DNA from: Flavobacterium rhamnosiphilum
Lineage (GTDB): Bacteria; Bacteroidota; Bacteroidia; Flavobacteriales; Flavobacteriaceae
Direction: 5' to 3'
Length of the DNA: 64,000 nucleotides
Assembly (NCBI RefSeq): GCF_004349195.1
Contig: NZ_SMLG01000009.1
Span: forward strand, 1 to 64,000
Part shown: positions 56,530 through 64,000 of the stretch, one piece after another
Position numbering within the stretch: position 1 is the stretch's first letter
How the letters are laid out: the number at the start of each line of letters is the position of its first letter
Translations under genes and position numbers: made by a program
Notes under the pieces: generated by a model
The model's input: only the letters and a program-made list of their open reading frames with translations
Databases searched by the model: none
Told to the model about the DNA's origin: nothing

Positions 56530-56994
56530 ATGAAAAAATTATTTATCGTTGCATTATTAGTTGTCGGAATGACAAGCTTTGCACAAGAAAAAAAAGCAAG
56601 ACCAGAGCGCACCCAAATGGAGCAATTGACTCCTGAGCAAAGAAATCAATTGCATTTAAAAAAATTGACTCTGGAATTAGATTTGAATACTTCACAGCAA
56701 AAAGAAATGAGTAAAATCATTGCAGAACAAACTGCCAAAAGAGAAGCTAGAATGGCAGAACGAAAAGCAACTAAAGATTCGGCTAAAAAACAACTTACTT
56801 CAGACGAACTTTTTGCTAAAAAAAGCCAAATGTTAGACGAACAAATTGTTATGAAAGAAAGAATGAAAAAAATTCTTACTCCAGAACAATATAAAAAATG
56901 GGATGATATGAAAGGGAAAAAACATCACGGAATGAAAAAAAGAATGATGCATCATAAAGATAGAAAACCAGCAGAAATGGGTGATAAAAAATAA
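56530..56994 (+). CDS. Periplasmic Spy/CpxP-like (LTxxQ) protein
   Basis: A 154-residue protein with a signal peptide (about 1-18, ending SFAQ). The mature part is basic and wholly helical in look, with two LTPEQ motifs (QLTPEQRNQLH and ILTPEQYKKWDDM). They resemble the LTxxQ repeats of Spy/CpxP chaperones and the DUF4890-like Bacteroidota families. The C-terminus is very rich in Lys, His and Met (KKHHGMKKRMMHHKD), which could bind metal such as copper. A role in envelope stress is likely by analogy. Monocistronic. Confidence 0.75.
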   Translation: MKKLFIVALLVVGMTSFAQEKKARPERTQMEQLTPEQRNQLHLKKLTLELDLNTSQQKEMSKIIAEQTAKREARMAERKATKDSAKKQLTSDELFAKKSQMLDEQIVMKERMKKILTPEQYKKWDDMKGKKHHGMKKRMMHHKDRKPAEMGDKK

Positions 56995-57029
56995 TCCATT
57001 CACTTGAAATATTTCATCTTATTTCATAA

Positions 57030-57057
57030 AAAAAAGCCCCAAATTTGGGGCTTTTTT
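57030..57057. terminator. Bidirectional terminator between the Spy-like gene and hemL
   Basis: AAAAAAGCCCCAAA and TTTGGGGCTTTTTT form a perfect 28-base palindrome. It lies directly before the hemL stop and serves both convergent genes. Confidence 0.93.
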
Positions 57058-57060
57058 CGT

Positions 57061-58347
57061 TTAAAATGTTTTCGAAACTTTATCTATCGCTCGAATGGTA
57101 AAATCTAGATCCTCATACGTTAATGCATCGGTAATAAACCATGTTTCATATGCCGATGGCGCAATATAAATTCCTTCTTGCAATAATCCGTGAAAGAATT
57201 TTTTGAACGTTTCGTTATCGCCGTTTGCAGCCGTTTGAAAGTCTACAACCGGAGCAACATCAAAATGAACCGAAATCATCGATCCAATGCTGTTGATTGT
57301 AAATGTAACCTCATTTGCTTTTAAAACTTTATCAATTCCTGCGGCCAAATACGCTGTTTTCTCTTCTAATCTTTGAAAAATAGCACGATCACTATCTAAT
57401 GCTTGCAACATCGCTAATCCTGCCGCCATTGCCAATGGATTTCCAGACAATGTTCCTGCCTGATAAACCGCACCTAACGGAGCCAGATAATTCATAATTT
57501 CTGCGCGGGCGGCAAAAGCACCAACAGGTAATCCTCCACCGATTACTTTCCCAAAACAAACAATATCAGCTGTTATATTAAATAATTCCTGAACACCGCC
57601 TCTTGCAAGTCTGAATCCAGTCATAACCTCATCAAAAATCAATAGAATTCCGTTATTGGTACACAATTGGCGCAACCCCTCCAAAAAGCCTTTATTTGGC
57701 GGAATACAACCCATATTTCCCGCAACAGGTTCCACGATTATTGCCGCAATTTCATTTTTATTTGCTTCAATTAAAGTGGCTACATTTTCTAAATCATTGT
57801 ATTTTGCAAGTAAAGTATCCTTGGCTGTTCCTTCAGTAACTCCTGGACTGTTTGGCGAACCAAAAGTAATTGCTCCACTTCCCGCTTGAATTAAAAACGA
57901 ATCCGAATGACCGTGATAACAACCTGCAAATTTTATTATTTTATCTCTTTTGGTAAATCCGCGAGCCAATCTTACAGCACTCATACAGGCTTCGGTACCT
58001 GAATTTACAAATCTGATTTTATCGATATTTGGAACCATAGCAACGGCTAGAGCAGCAATTTGTGTTTCTAATTCTGTTGGCATTCCAAACGAAGTTCCTA
58101 ATTTTGCTTTCTCGATCACGGCTTGTACAACCGGTTCGTAAGCGTGTCCTAAAATCATTGGCCCCCAAGAATTGATATAGTCAATCAAACGGTTTCCATC
58201 TTCATCATACAAATAAGCACCTTTGGCACTTTTGACAAAAATTGGAGTTCCACCCACTGCTTTAAAAGCTCTTACTGGTGAATTTACACCTCCCGGAATT
58301 ACTTTTTCTGCTTCAGCAAAAAGCTGACTGCTTCTTTTATACAACAT
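57061..58347 (-). CDS. hemL: Glutamate-1-semialdehyde 2,1-aminomutase
   Basis: A 428-residue PLP aminomutase making 5-aminolevulinate, the haem precursor, by the C5 pathway. The PLP-binding lysine is in [14 protein letters not shown] (about 265). Other signatures are [17 protein letters not shown] (about 114-130), CYHGHSD and FDEVMTGFR. The length and N-terminus ([25 protein letters not shown] in pieces) are standard. It ends against the terminator at 57030-57057. It is preceded by the glucosaminidase gene (31-base gap is on its upstream side). Confidence 0.96.
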   Translation of the reverse strand: MLYKRSSQLFAEAEKVIPGGVNSPVRAFKAVGGTPIFVKSAKGAYLYDEDGNRLIDYINSWGPMILGHAYEPVVQAVIEKAKLGTSFGMPTELETQIAALAVAMVPNIDKIRFVNSGTEACMSAVRLARGFTKRDKIIKFAGCYHGHSDSFLIQAGSGAITFGSPNSPGVTEGTAKDTLLAKYNDLENVATLIEANKNEIAAIIVEPVAGNMGCIPPNKGFLEGLRQLCTNNGILLIFDEVMTGFRLARGGVQELFNITADIVCFGKVIGGGLPVGAFAARAEIMNYLAPLGAVYQAGTLSGNPLAMAAGLAMLQALDSDRAIFQRLEEKTAYLAAGIDKVLKANEVTFTINSIGSMISVHFDVAPVVDFQTAANGDNETFKKFFHGLLQEGIYIAPSAYETWFITDALTYEDLDFTIRAIDKVSKTF

Positions 58348-58378
58348 TTATGAATTATGAATTATAGTTATTTTTTAA

Positions 58379-59287
58379 TTATTTTACTACCAATCTCTGC
58401 CCAATAGAAAGTGTATTCTCAGAAAGATTATTTTTTTGTTTTAAATCATCGACTTTTAAATCGAATTTTTTTGAAATGGAGTACAGCGTATCTCCTTTTT
58501 GAACAACATATGAAAATAAGTCTTGACTGATTGTATTTCTGGATTCTATAGTCAATTCCTCAACCATTTGTTTTTCATTCGACACATAATCAACATCTAA
58601 AACCTGATTGTCATATTGATACAAATTGTAGCGCTCAATGTAAGAAATCAGCTTGTCCGGATATTTAGGATCTGTGGCATAACCCGCAGCTCTTAGTCCT
58701 TTTGCCCAAGCTTTATAATCGCCTTTTGAGAATTCAAATAGTTTAGAATACCTGCTTCTTCCCGTTAAAAACAAAGCATGATCTTTGAATGATTCTGAGG
58801 GGTTATCGTATTTTCTAAAGCATTCCTGATCAGCATCATCATCGTGCTTAACGCTTTCTCCTGTCCATCCTGCATGACATTTTATTCCAAAATGATTGTT
58901 GGCACTCATTGCTAAATCACCTCTTCCTGCACCTGATTCTAAAATCCCCTGAGCTAAAATAATACTTGCGGGAATCCCATAATTCTTCATGTTCCCCATC
59001 GCAATTTCTTTAAATTTAGAAATATAAGATACAACAACATCGTTTGTAACTACTGTTTTTGAAGTTGAAACGATTACTTCTGTTTCTCGATTACTTGGAT
59101 CTTTTTTTACAGGTGTTGCAACAGTCGTTTTTACTGTGTTAGAGCTTGGCCTAGCTGGTTTTTTAATCGTGCGTACGACTTCTGATTTTGGTTTTAAAGG
59201 AGCTTTCTTTGTTACAATAACAGGTTTTGCGGCATTACAACCTATTAAAGTAATTATGGTAAGAAGCAGTAGAATTTTTTTAAACAT
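58379..59287 (-). CDS. Lipoprotein N-acetylglucosaminidase (GH73) with LysM domain
   Basis: A 302-residue lipoprotein with the lipid-bearing Cys17 in LIGC. After a basic, Thr-rich linker (about 20-75), a GH73 domain covers about 90-225: IILAQGILESGAGRGDLA contains the catalytic-type Glu, and NNHFGIKCHAGW, GRSRYSKLF and RAAGYATDPKY are typical. It cleaves the peptidoglycan sugar chain. One LysM repeat lies at the C-terminus (SYVVQKGDTLYSISKKFD). The start overlaps the end of the upstream PLP-enzyme gene by eight bases, so translation is probably coupled. Confidence 0.9.
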   Translation of the reverse strand: MFKKILLLLTIITLIGCNAAKPVIVTKKAPLKPKSEVVRTIKKPARPSSNTVKTTVATPVKKDPSNRETEVIVSTSKTVVTNDVVVSYISKFKEIAMGNMKNYGIPASIILAQGILESGAGRGDLAMSANNHFGIKCHAGWTGESVKHDDDADQECFRKYDNPSESFKDHALFLTGRSRYSKLFEFSKGDYKAWAKGLRAAGYATDPKYPDKLISYIERYNLYQYDNQVLDVDYVSNEKQMVEELTIESRNTISQDLFSYVVQKGDTLYSISKKFDLKVDDLKQKNNLSENTLSIGQRLVVK

Positions 59288-60242
59288 AGATATCTATTGT
59301 TGGTAATTGTTTGTTTATTAATTTCATATTCATCCCTTGAATTCCCTGAATTCCACCCGTATGAATTAGTAAAATTTTTGATTCGGTAGGAAAATAGTTT
59401 TTTTTAATTAAATCTATAACGCCAAAAACCATCTTTCCCGTATAAATGGGATCCAAGGGAATTTGGTTTTCGGTATAAAACTGATTGATAAAAGCAATTA
59501 ATTCCGGCGTCACTTTTCCGTAACCTCCAAAATGATACTCGGTAATTAACTCCCAGTTTTCATTTTGGGCAAAAATACGAATTTCCTCTTTCAAAAAATC
59601 TCCTTTTAAAGCGGGAAATCCTAAAACTTTTTGGTGTGGTAAAACACTGTTAATGATTCCCGAAATGGTTCCGCCAGTTCCTATTGAACAACAAATATAA
59701 TCAAATTCAGCATCTTCCGGAGTTAGAATCTCCTGACACCCTTTGATAGCTAACGCATTTGTCCCGCCTTCAGGTATTAGATAAAAATCGCCAAATTGCT
59801 GTTTTAAGTTCTCTAAAAATGAAACCTCACTTTTTAATCGGTATTCCTCCCTTGAGATAAATTCCAGTTGCATTCCGCAATTTTGAGCGAATGACAACGT
59901 GGGGTTTTCCGAGATTTTACTCCCTAATTCATCCCCACGAATAATTCCGATGGTTTTAAATCCTTTTTCTTTTCCTGCAAAAGCGACTGCCGCAATATGA
60001 TTCGAAAAAGCACCTCCAAAAGTAAGCAGCGTTTCGTAATGCTCCGTTTTCGCTTGCAGCAAATTGTATTTCAGCTTTCTGAATTTATTTCCGGAAACAA
60101 AAGGATGAATCAAATCTTCCCGTTTGATGGCTACTGAAATGGCGTTTGGAAACGAAGTTGTTAGGTGTTGATTCAAGCTAAGTAATTTTGGTACAAAGGT
60201 AAAATTTATATATAACAAAAATGCAACCTCTGCAGATTGCAT
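59280..60242 (-). CDS. 1-aminocyclopropane-1-carboxylate deaminase/D-cysteine desulfhydrase family enzyme
   Basis: A PLP enzyme of about 320 residues in the ACC deaminase/D-cysteine desulfhydrase group. The PLP lysine lies in HPFVSGNKFRKLKYNL (about 47-62), the conserved Asn and cofactor region in LLTFGGAFSNHIAAVAFAG, and SIGTGGTISGI holds the phosphate loop. Most bacterial members act on D-cysteine or related D-amino acids; ACC deaminase activity needs specific residues I cannot confirm. The N-terminus is uncertain: a TACCTTTG box (60201-60194) lies inside the predicted N-terminus, so a TTG near 60160-60170 could be the real start. Its end overlaps the glucosaminidase start. Confidence 0.8.
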   Translation of the reverse strand: MQSAEVAFLLYINFTFVPKLLSLNQHLTTSFPNAISVAIKREDLIHPFVSGNKFRKLKYNLLQAKTEHYETLLTFGGAFSNHIAAVAFAGKEKGFKTIGIIRGDELGSKISENPTLSFAQNCGMQLEFISREEYRLKSEVSFLENLKQQFGDFYLIPEGGTNALAIKGCQEILTPEDAEFDYICCSIGTGGTISGIINSVLPHQKVLGFPALKGDFLKEEIRIFAQNENWELITEYHFGGYGKVTPELIAFINQFYTENQIPLDPIYTGKMVFGVIDLIKKNYFPTESKILLIHTGGIQGIQGMNMKLINKQLPTIDIYV

Positions 60243-60265
60243 TTTGCTTTCATTTATATTTACTC

Positions 60266-62101
60266 TTATCTTCTGATGATTATTTTCTGACCCACTTCTA
60301 TTTTATCTTTAGTTGCTATTTTAACGATATAAATTCCATCACTAAGTCCCGAAGTAGAAAAGGTATAAGACGAGTTTGATCCCAAATCTTTTTTATTGAA
60401 AATTAATTTTCCGGCTACATCATACAAATTGCAAGTGGCAAGATCCAGTAGTAAAGGATTACTAATTGTTAGTTTTTTAGTGGTATTGTCTTGATAAACC
60501 ACAAAGCTTTGATGCGCTGCATCCTCAACTCCTAAAGTCGAATTATTTTTAAAAGTAATTTCAAATTGTGTATTGTTCACTCCTCCGGGCAATGTCAAAT
60601 CATAGAAATCGTTTTTGATATCATGATATAAATCAGTTGCTTTATCGTGCAAATAAACAGAATTAGCAGCTGTAATGTTCAACATTTCTTTCACTGTAAT
60701 CTTAAAATTGGCTTGATTAGTATTTTTAAAACCGATTGGAATTTTTTTATCCATATCAAAACTTACTGTGTTTATAAGATACTCATCATCATCTATTACA
60801 AAGTAAACATCTGCCGGTGAATCATCACTAGAGGATATTGCATCCATAGCGCGATCAACTCCGTCTGTAGCTTCTGGAGCAAATGCCAAAACAATCTGAC
60901 GAATTCCTTGATTGTTCAATAAGGTATTTAATCGTATTTGCGGTGTTGGGACTGTACTTACCGTTTTATAATCAAATCCGGATACTGATGGAATATCTGA
61001 CAGGTAAGCCGAGATAGTTTTCGTTTTATTAGAACTTGTATTTCTTTCAAATTGAGAATAATTTAGTGGAGCTTCCTTAACAAATACTCTATAACTATTT
61101 TTCATTTCCACAGTTCCATTTACAAGTCCATCAATCATGAAACCTTGCCCAACAGGACTAAAACGTCTCTCATAAGCTCCTCCTGTTCCGGTCTCCCCTC
61201 CTTCATTACCTGATCCGTCATAAGAATAAAAGGTTGCAGGAACATAAATTCCAGACCCCAGTCTGCTTATAGGTGAAAAAGCGCCATATCCGCCTTTGTA
61301 TTCGGCAATGTAATGCGTGTCAACTGTTTTATCCTGTTCCCAGAAATAAGCAATCCCAGTACAATTAGTCGCATCTGTTAAAAAAGCAGACAAATCTATT
61401 GCTGATGGATAAGGATTTCCTGTTAATGTAAATTGTTCGACAGCAACTGGAATAGAAATGGTTCCATCATTTGGCTTCCCTCTGAAATCGTACCTTTGTT
61501 TACTTCCTGGGTTGTTTTCAATTCCATTTACTGTTGTTAGATTGGTCCCTGAAGTTCCCTTCATCGTAAATCCTTCTCCTGCATTTATTGCAGAAGTTGT
61601 CCCAACCGAAACCCAATCTGAATAGCCCGATGAAGCGGTTAACTTAAAAATCCAATAGGGTGCAATTGCAAAAGGACTAGCCGTACCATCGTAATTGTTC
61701 ATTGCTAAAGGAGTTGAATTATTACTATTTGTCAAGTCTACAATATCTTTAAGCTGAGTAATTCCAAAAGCAGCGTTTCCAGCAGTTACATCACCCCCTC
61801 CAACAGGCGAACACCAATAATTGAATTGAAAATTATTTGTAGTTCCTTCTTGAAAAACAGATAAGCTCCCAAGTCCTTTATTTGCTCCGGATGATGTAGA
61901 ACCTTGAACCAACTGGGCGTCTTTCCTTAAATAGAAGTTACTGTTGGCAGCATTTAACTCTAATTGCTGTTTTATAAAAACGACTTCGTTATTCGCAAAA
62001 ACGTAACTATTCGGACTTACATACATCTGGGCATTGACACCGTTCTGTAAAAATAATCCAGTAACAATCAACAGCGTTCGTCTAAGTAATTTTGAGTCCA
62101 T
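60266..62101 (-). CDS. Secreted protein with type IX sorting domain
   Basis: A 611-residue protein with a signal peptide (about 1-25, ending VNAQ). The long middle is beta-rich with many Asn, Thr and Gly residues, consistent with a surface adhesin or a multi-domain exoprotein; no enzyme motif was recognised. The final 70 residues (NLYDVAGKLIFNKKDLG, then GLSDGIYIVKIATKDKIEVG and QKIIIRR) form a type IX secretion C-terminal domain of type A. So the protein crosses the outer membrane by the Por system and is likely attached to the surface. Confidence 0.85.
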   Translation of the reverse strand: MDSKLLRRTLLIVTGLFLQNGVNAQMYVSPNSYVFANNEVVFIKQQLELNAANSNFYLRKDAQLVQGSTSSGANKGLGSLSVFQEGTTNNFQFNYWCSPVGGGDVTAGNAAFGITQLKDIVDLTNSNNSTPLAMNNYDGTASPFAIAPYWIFKLTASSGYSDWVSVGTTSAINAGEGFTMKGTSGTNLTTVNGIENNPGSKQRYDFRGKPNDGTISIPVAVEQFTLTGNPYPSAIDLSAFLTDATNCTGIAYFWEQDKTVDTHYIAEYKGGYGAFSPISRLGSGIYVPATFYSYDGSGNEGGETGTGGAYERRFSPVGQGFMIDGLVNGTVEMKNSYRVFVKEAPLNYSQFERNTSSNKTKTISAYLSDIPSVSGFDYKTVSTVPTPQIRLNTLLNNQGIRQIVLAFAPEATDGVDRAMDAISSSDDSPADVYFVIDDDEYLINTVSFDMDKKIPIGFKNTNQANFKITVKEMLNITAANSVYLHDKATDLYHDIKNDFYDLTLPGGVNNTQFEITFKNNSTLGVEDAAHQSFVVYQDNTTKKLTISNPLLLDLATCNLYDVAGKLIFNKKDLGSNSSYTFSTSGLSDGIYIVKIATKDKIEVGQKIIIRR

Positions 62102-62566
62102 AAGCTTGCTTATTAAATTAATTCGTCTAAAATCAGATTCTTTTATAAGACATTTTATTTCAGTATATTATTTTAATTATAAAAAAAGAAGCCCTATTAT
62201 GAGTCCTAAAAAAGCTAAAAACACACATTTACAATCAAGGGTTTTAGAAAAAAAATCTGTTTTGAATTATTTTTATCTAAAGTTACAAAAAAATAGAATA
62301 AGAGTTAGTATAAAAATCGATAAAAAGTACAAATAATCGATTAAATACATGTTTTTATATTATAATTACATCATTTCTTACGATTAATTGAATTCCAAAA
62401 TATTAAATATCAGTAATTAAATGATTCATAATTTTCAATAAAAAATTACTTTAACAAACTGTAAGTTAATCCTGTACATTGTTTTAGATTAAAAACAGAA
62501 AGTCGTAAAATGCAATCGAAAGTAACATCAAAATAGTATTAAGTCCTAAAATAATTCTGACAAGCA
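62102..62566. other. Intergenic gap downstream of the small HExxH gene
   Basis: About 465 bases, very AT-rich. A plus-strand ORF at 62034-62336 starts inside the type IX gene antisense and has no protein-like features; rejected. No strong hairpin or promoter was found. Confidence 0.5.
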
Positions 62567-62908
62567 CTACTTATTTTTTAAGTATAAATAGTTCCTAAAA
62601 CCTAAAAAAGGCCTGCTTTTTAGATATTCAAAATTAGATTCATTAGCGTAAGCTTCTCTTTCAAAACTGATATTTCTATACGCCAAATAGGTATTTTTAT
62701 ATTGAAACAAGCGAACAAGATATTCTAACAAATACCAAACAAAAAAAGGCAGTATTAAAAGTTCCAGTTGCTGCCGAAGATGAATTTTTTCATGGTTGAT
62801 AAAAATGACATTCTCTTTATCTACACCATATTTTACAAACACAAAAGGAAATACAGTTAGTCCGCGATATCCTTTAGGAATTAAATATTTAGCAACAATC
62901 AGAAACAT
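62567..62908 (-). CDS. Small membrane protein with HExxH motif (zincin-like)
   Basis: A 113-residue protein. An N-terminal hydrophobic stretch (about 17-27) precedes NHEKIHLRQQ, whose HEKIH at 39-43 is an HExxH zinc-site motif. A membrane helix follows (about 50-68, LLILPFFVWYLLEYLVRLF), then NISFEREAYANES (about 80-92), which offers a third Glu ligand as in gluzincins. This is close to the minimum for a metallopeptidase site, so it could be an active small membrane peptidase or a degenerate relative. No family is assigned with certainty. It is divergent from the DUF5522 gene. Confidence 0.65.
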   Translation of the reverse strand: MFLIVAKYLIPKGYRGLTVFPFVFVKYGVDKENVIFINHEKIHLRQQLELLILPFFVWYLLEYLVRLFQYKNTYLAYRNISFEREAYANESNFEYLKSRPFLGFRNYLYLKNK

Positions 62909-63013
62909 TCGCTATAAAATTTATAAATTTGTAATAATAAAATGGTTCTATTTAATGAAAAACTCATTCGTTTGAGTTGATTTCATGAATTTTACAATCG
63001 AATAATCCCAAAT

Positions 63014-63190
63014 ATGATTGACCAAAGTAATGAAAATAAATTAATAGAAGGGGAAGATTTCTATTACACGCCTGAAGGCTATAAATGTTTTACTGAGAAA
63101 CACCATTTAAAACGTGGTTATTGCTGTAAGAGTGGTTGTCGTCATTGTCCTTATGGATTTGATAAAAAAACAGGAACGAATAAAAAGTAA
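63014..63190 (+). CDS. DUF5522 family small Cys-rich protein
   Basis: A 58-residue protein starting MIDQSNENKLIEGEDFYYTP. It has the conserved GYCCKSGCRHCPYGF, with four Cys and one His in a tight cluster that should bind a metal or iron-sulfur cluster. It is too short for many gene callers. The sequence is the DUF5522 pattern found in many Bacteroidota; its function is unknown. The start at 63014 is the only ATG that gives the motif. It is divergent from the HExxH gene. Confidence 0.85.
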   Translation: MIDQSNENKLIEGEDFYYTPEGYKCFTEKHHLKRGYCCKSGCRHCPYGFDKKTGTNKK

Positions 63191-63246
63191 ACAGTTTTCA
63201 GATAGCAGTTTTCAGTGTTCAATCACAAAATTAACTAACCCTAAAA

Positions 63247-63334
63247 TATGGATAATCAATCATTAAAGTATAGGATTAAAATATACAAATCCTACCATAG
63301 ATCGGATATCCGTTATCCATAGTCGTTTTTTTTT
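63247..63334 (+). terminator. Structured terminator-like region downstream of the DUF5522 gene
   Basis: TATGGATAA (63247-63255) pairs with TTATCCATA (63313-63321), enclosing an inner pair AGGATT/AATCCT and a self-palindrome CGGATATCCG (63303-63312). A T9 run follows at 63326-63334. It acts as a long-loop terminator or a small structured RNA; the extra inner stems are more than termination needs. Confidence 0.5.
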
Positions 63335-63484
63335 ATTGGCTGCATTCCTTAACTAAAATGAGGAACAAAATGCGAATCGAGTATAAATACAATTCGAAAA
63401 TGAGTTAATTTGAAGACATAAAAATGTAGAAAACATTGCTATTTCTTTAAATTTTTCAATATTTAAATTTTTCAATAAAAAAAC

Positions 63485-64000
63485 ATGACTTTTCAAGAAC
63501 AAATACAACAAGGAATTCCATCGGTTTTACCAAAACCGAAACCATACGAAATAGACATCAATCACGCTCCAAAACGTAAAGAAATCCTTTCGATTGAAGA
63601 AAAAAAATTAGCGTTACGTAACGCCTTACGCTATTTTGAACCACAACACCACGCTGAATTAATAAAAGAATTCTCGGAAGAATTGGAAACGTATGGTCGT
63701 ATTTATATGTACCGCTTGCGTCCGGATTATAAAATGTACGCAAGACCTATTGCCGAGTATCCCGGAAAATGTGAGCAAGCTAAAGCAATCATGTTAATGA
63801 TTCAAAATAATCTCGATTATGCCGTAGCACAACATCCGCATGAATTGATTACATACGGTGGGAATGGAGCTGTTTTTCAAAACTGGGCACAATATCTTTT
63901 GACGATGCAATACTTATCGGAAATGACCGATGAGCAAACATTGACGATGTATTCCGGACATCCGATGGGATTGTTTCCATCACATAAAGAAGCTCCAAGA
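63485..64000 (+). CDS. hutU: Urocanate hydratase, N-terminal part (3' end outside window)
   Basis: The first 172 residues of urocanase, the second step of histidine breakdown (urocanate to imidazolonepropionate, using NAD+). The start MTFQEQIQQGIPSVLPKPKP and the following NHAPKRKEIL, YGRIYMYRLRPDY, HELITYGGNGAVFQNWAQY and MYSGHPMGLFPSHKEAPR are urocanase signatures. The reading frame continues past base 64000. No histidine-utilisation neighbour is seen upstream, but hut genes may lie beyond the window. Confidence 0.93.
   Translation, partial: MTFQEQIQQGIPSVLPKPKPYEIDINHAPKRKEILSIEEKKLALRNALRYFEPQHHAELIKEFSEELETYGRIYMYRLRPDYKMYARPIAEYPGKCEQAKAIMLMIQNNLDYAVAQHPHELITYGGNGAVFQNWAQYLLTMQYLSEMTDEQTLTMYSGHPMGLFPSHKEAPR

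Noticed and set aside
62034..62336. Plus-strand ORF of 100 codons
   Set aside because: It begins antisense to the type IX substrate and has a Lys-rich, low-complexity composition typical of AT-rich non-coding DNA.
1..64000. CRISPR array, restriction-modification or prophage genes
   Set aside because: No array of direct repeats with spacers, no methyltransferase or restriction motif, and no phage structural gene was seen on either strand.

Overview
The window comes from an AT-rich Bacteroidota chromosome, almost certainly a Flavobacterium or close relative. The evidence is a SusC/SusD pair, a type IX secretion substrate, a Porin_10-like barrel, GLPGLI proteins, Bacteroidota-only families (DUF2851, DUF3467, DUF5522), promoters of the TAnnTTTG type, and short intergenic repeats of the kind common in flavobacteria. 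The assignment rests on protein families and sequence style read by eye; no database search was run.

Layout. 1-2878: an accessory cassette with the 3' part of a polymorphic toxin (AHH nuclease), a probable immunity gene and a secreted GLPGLI-like gene, followed by a GC-richer, palindrome-rich tract. 3519-7024: a CDGSH iron-sulfur protein, a GT9 glycosyltransferase and a LysM-NlpC/P60 cell-wall hydrolase. 7025-7854: a long non-coding gap with an orphan hairpin and a dispersed element. 7855-18373: two tandem aconitases, a MoxR ATPase, a SurA-like chaperone, peptide release factor 3 and a small exported protein.

18701-34007 is the information-processing core, read on the minus strand: tRNA-Thr, tRNA-Tyr, tRNA-Thr, tuf, tRNA-Trp, secE, nusG, rplK, rplA, rplJ, rplL, rpoB, rpoC and a DUF3467 gene, with hpf, a Xer recombinase and rpsU upstream. 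It carries a clear promoter before the first tRNA, a strong hairpin between rplL and rpoB, and a cluster of palindromic repeats between rpoB and rpoC.

34245-45725: metabolic and envelope genes (acyl-CoA dehydrogenase, helix-hairpin-helix protein, amino-acid permease, PspC and DUF2851 proteins, a GLPGLI/PNGase F-like fusion, a DEDDh exonuclease, a CBS-domain cystathionine beta-synthase, a porin). 46010-50708: a SusD/SusC pair with no degradative enzyme beside it. 50907-64000: rnhB, lipB, a lipoprotein, lysS, an outer-membrane barrel, a Spy/CpxP-like protein, hemL, a glucosaminidase lipoprotein, an ACC-deaminase-like PLP enzyme, a type IX secretion substrate, a tiny HExxH membrane protein, a DUF5522 protein and the start of hutU (cut by the window end).

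Most genes are ordinary core genes and most transcription units end in recognisable hairpin terminators. The less ordinary material is the toxin cassette, the repeats (rpoB-rpoC cluster, a three-copy dispersed element, REP-like hairpins around rnhB and lipB) and some tightly packed terminator/promoter junctions. I found no CRISPR array, no prophage and no insertion sequence, and nothing I could defend as a wholly new multi-gene system.
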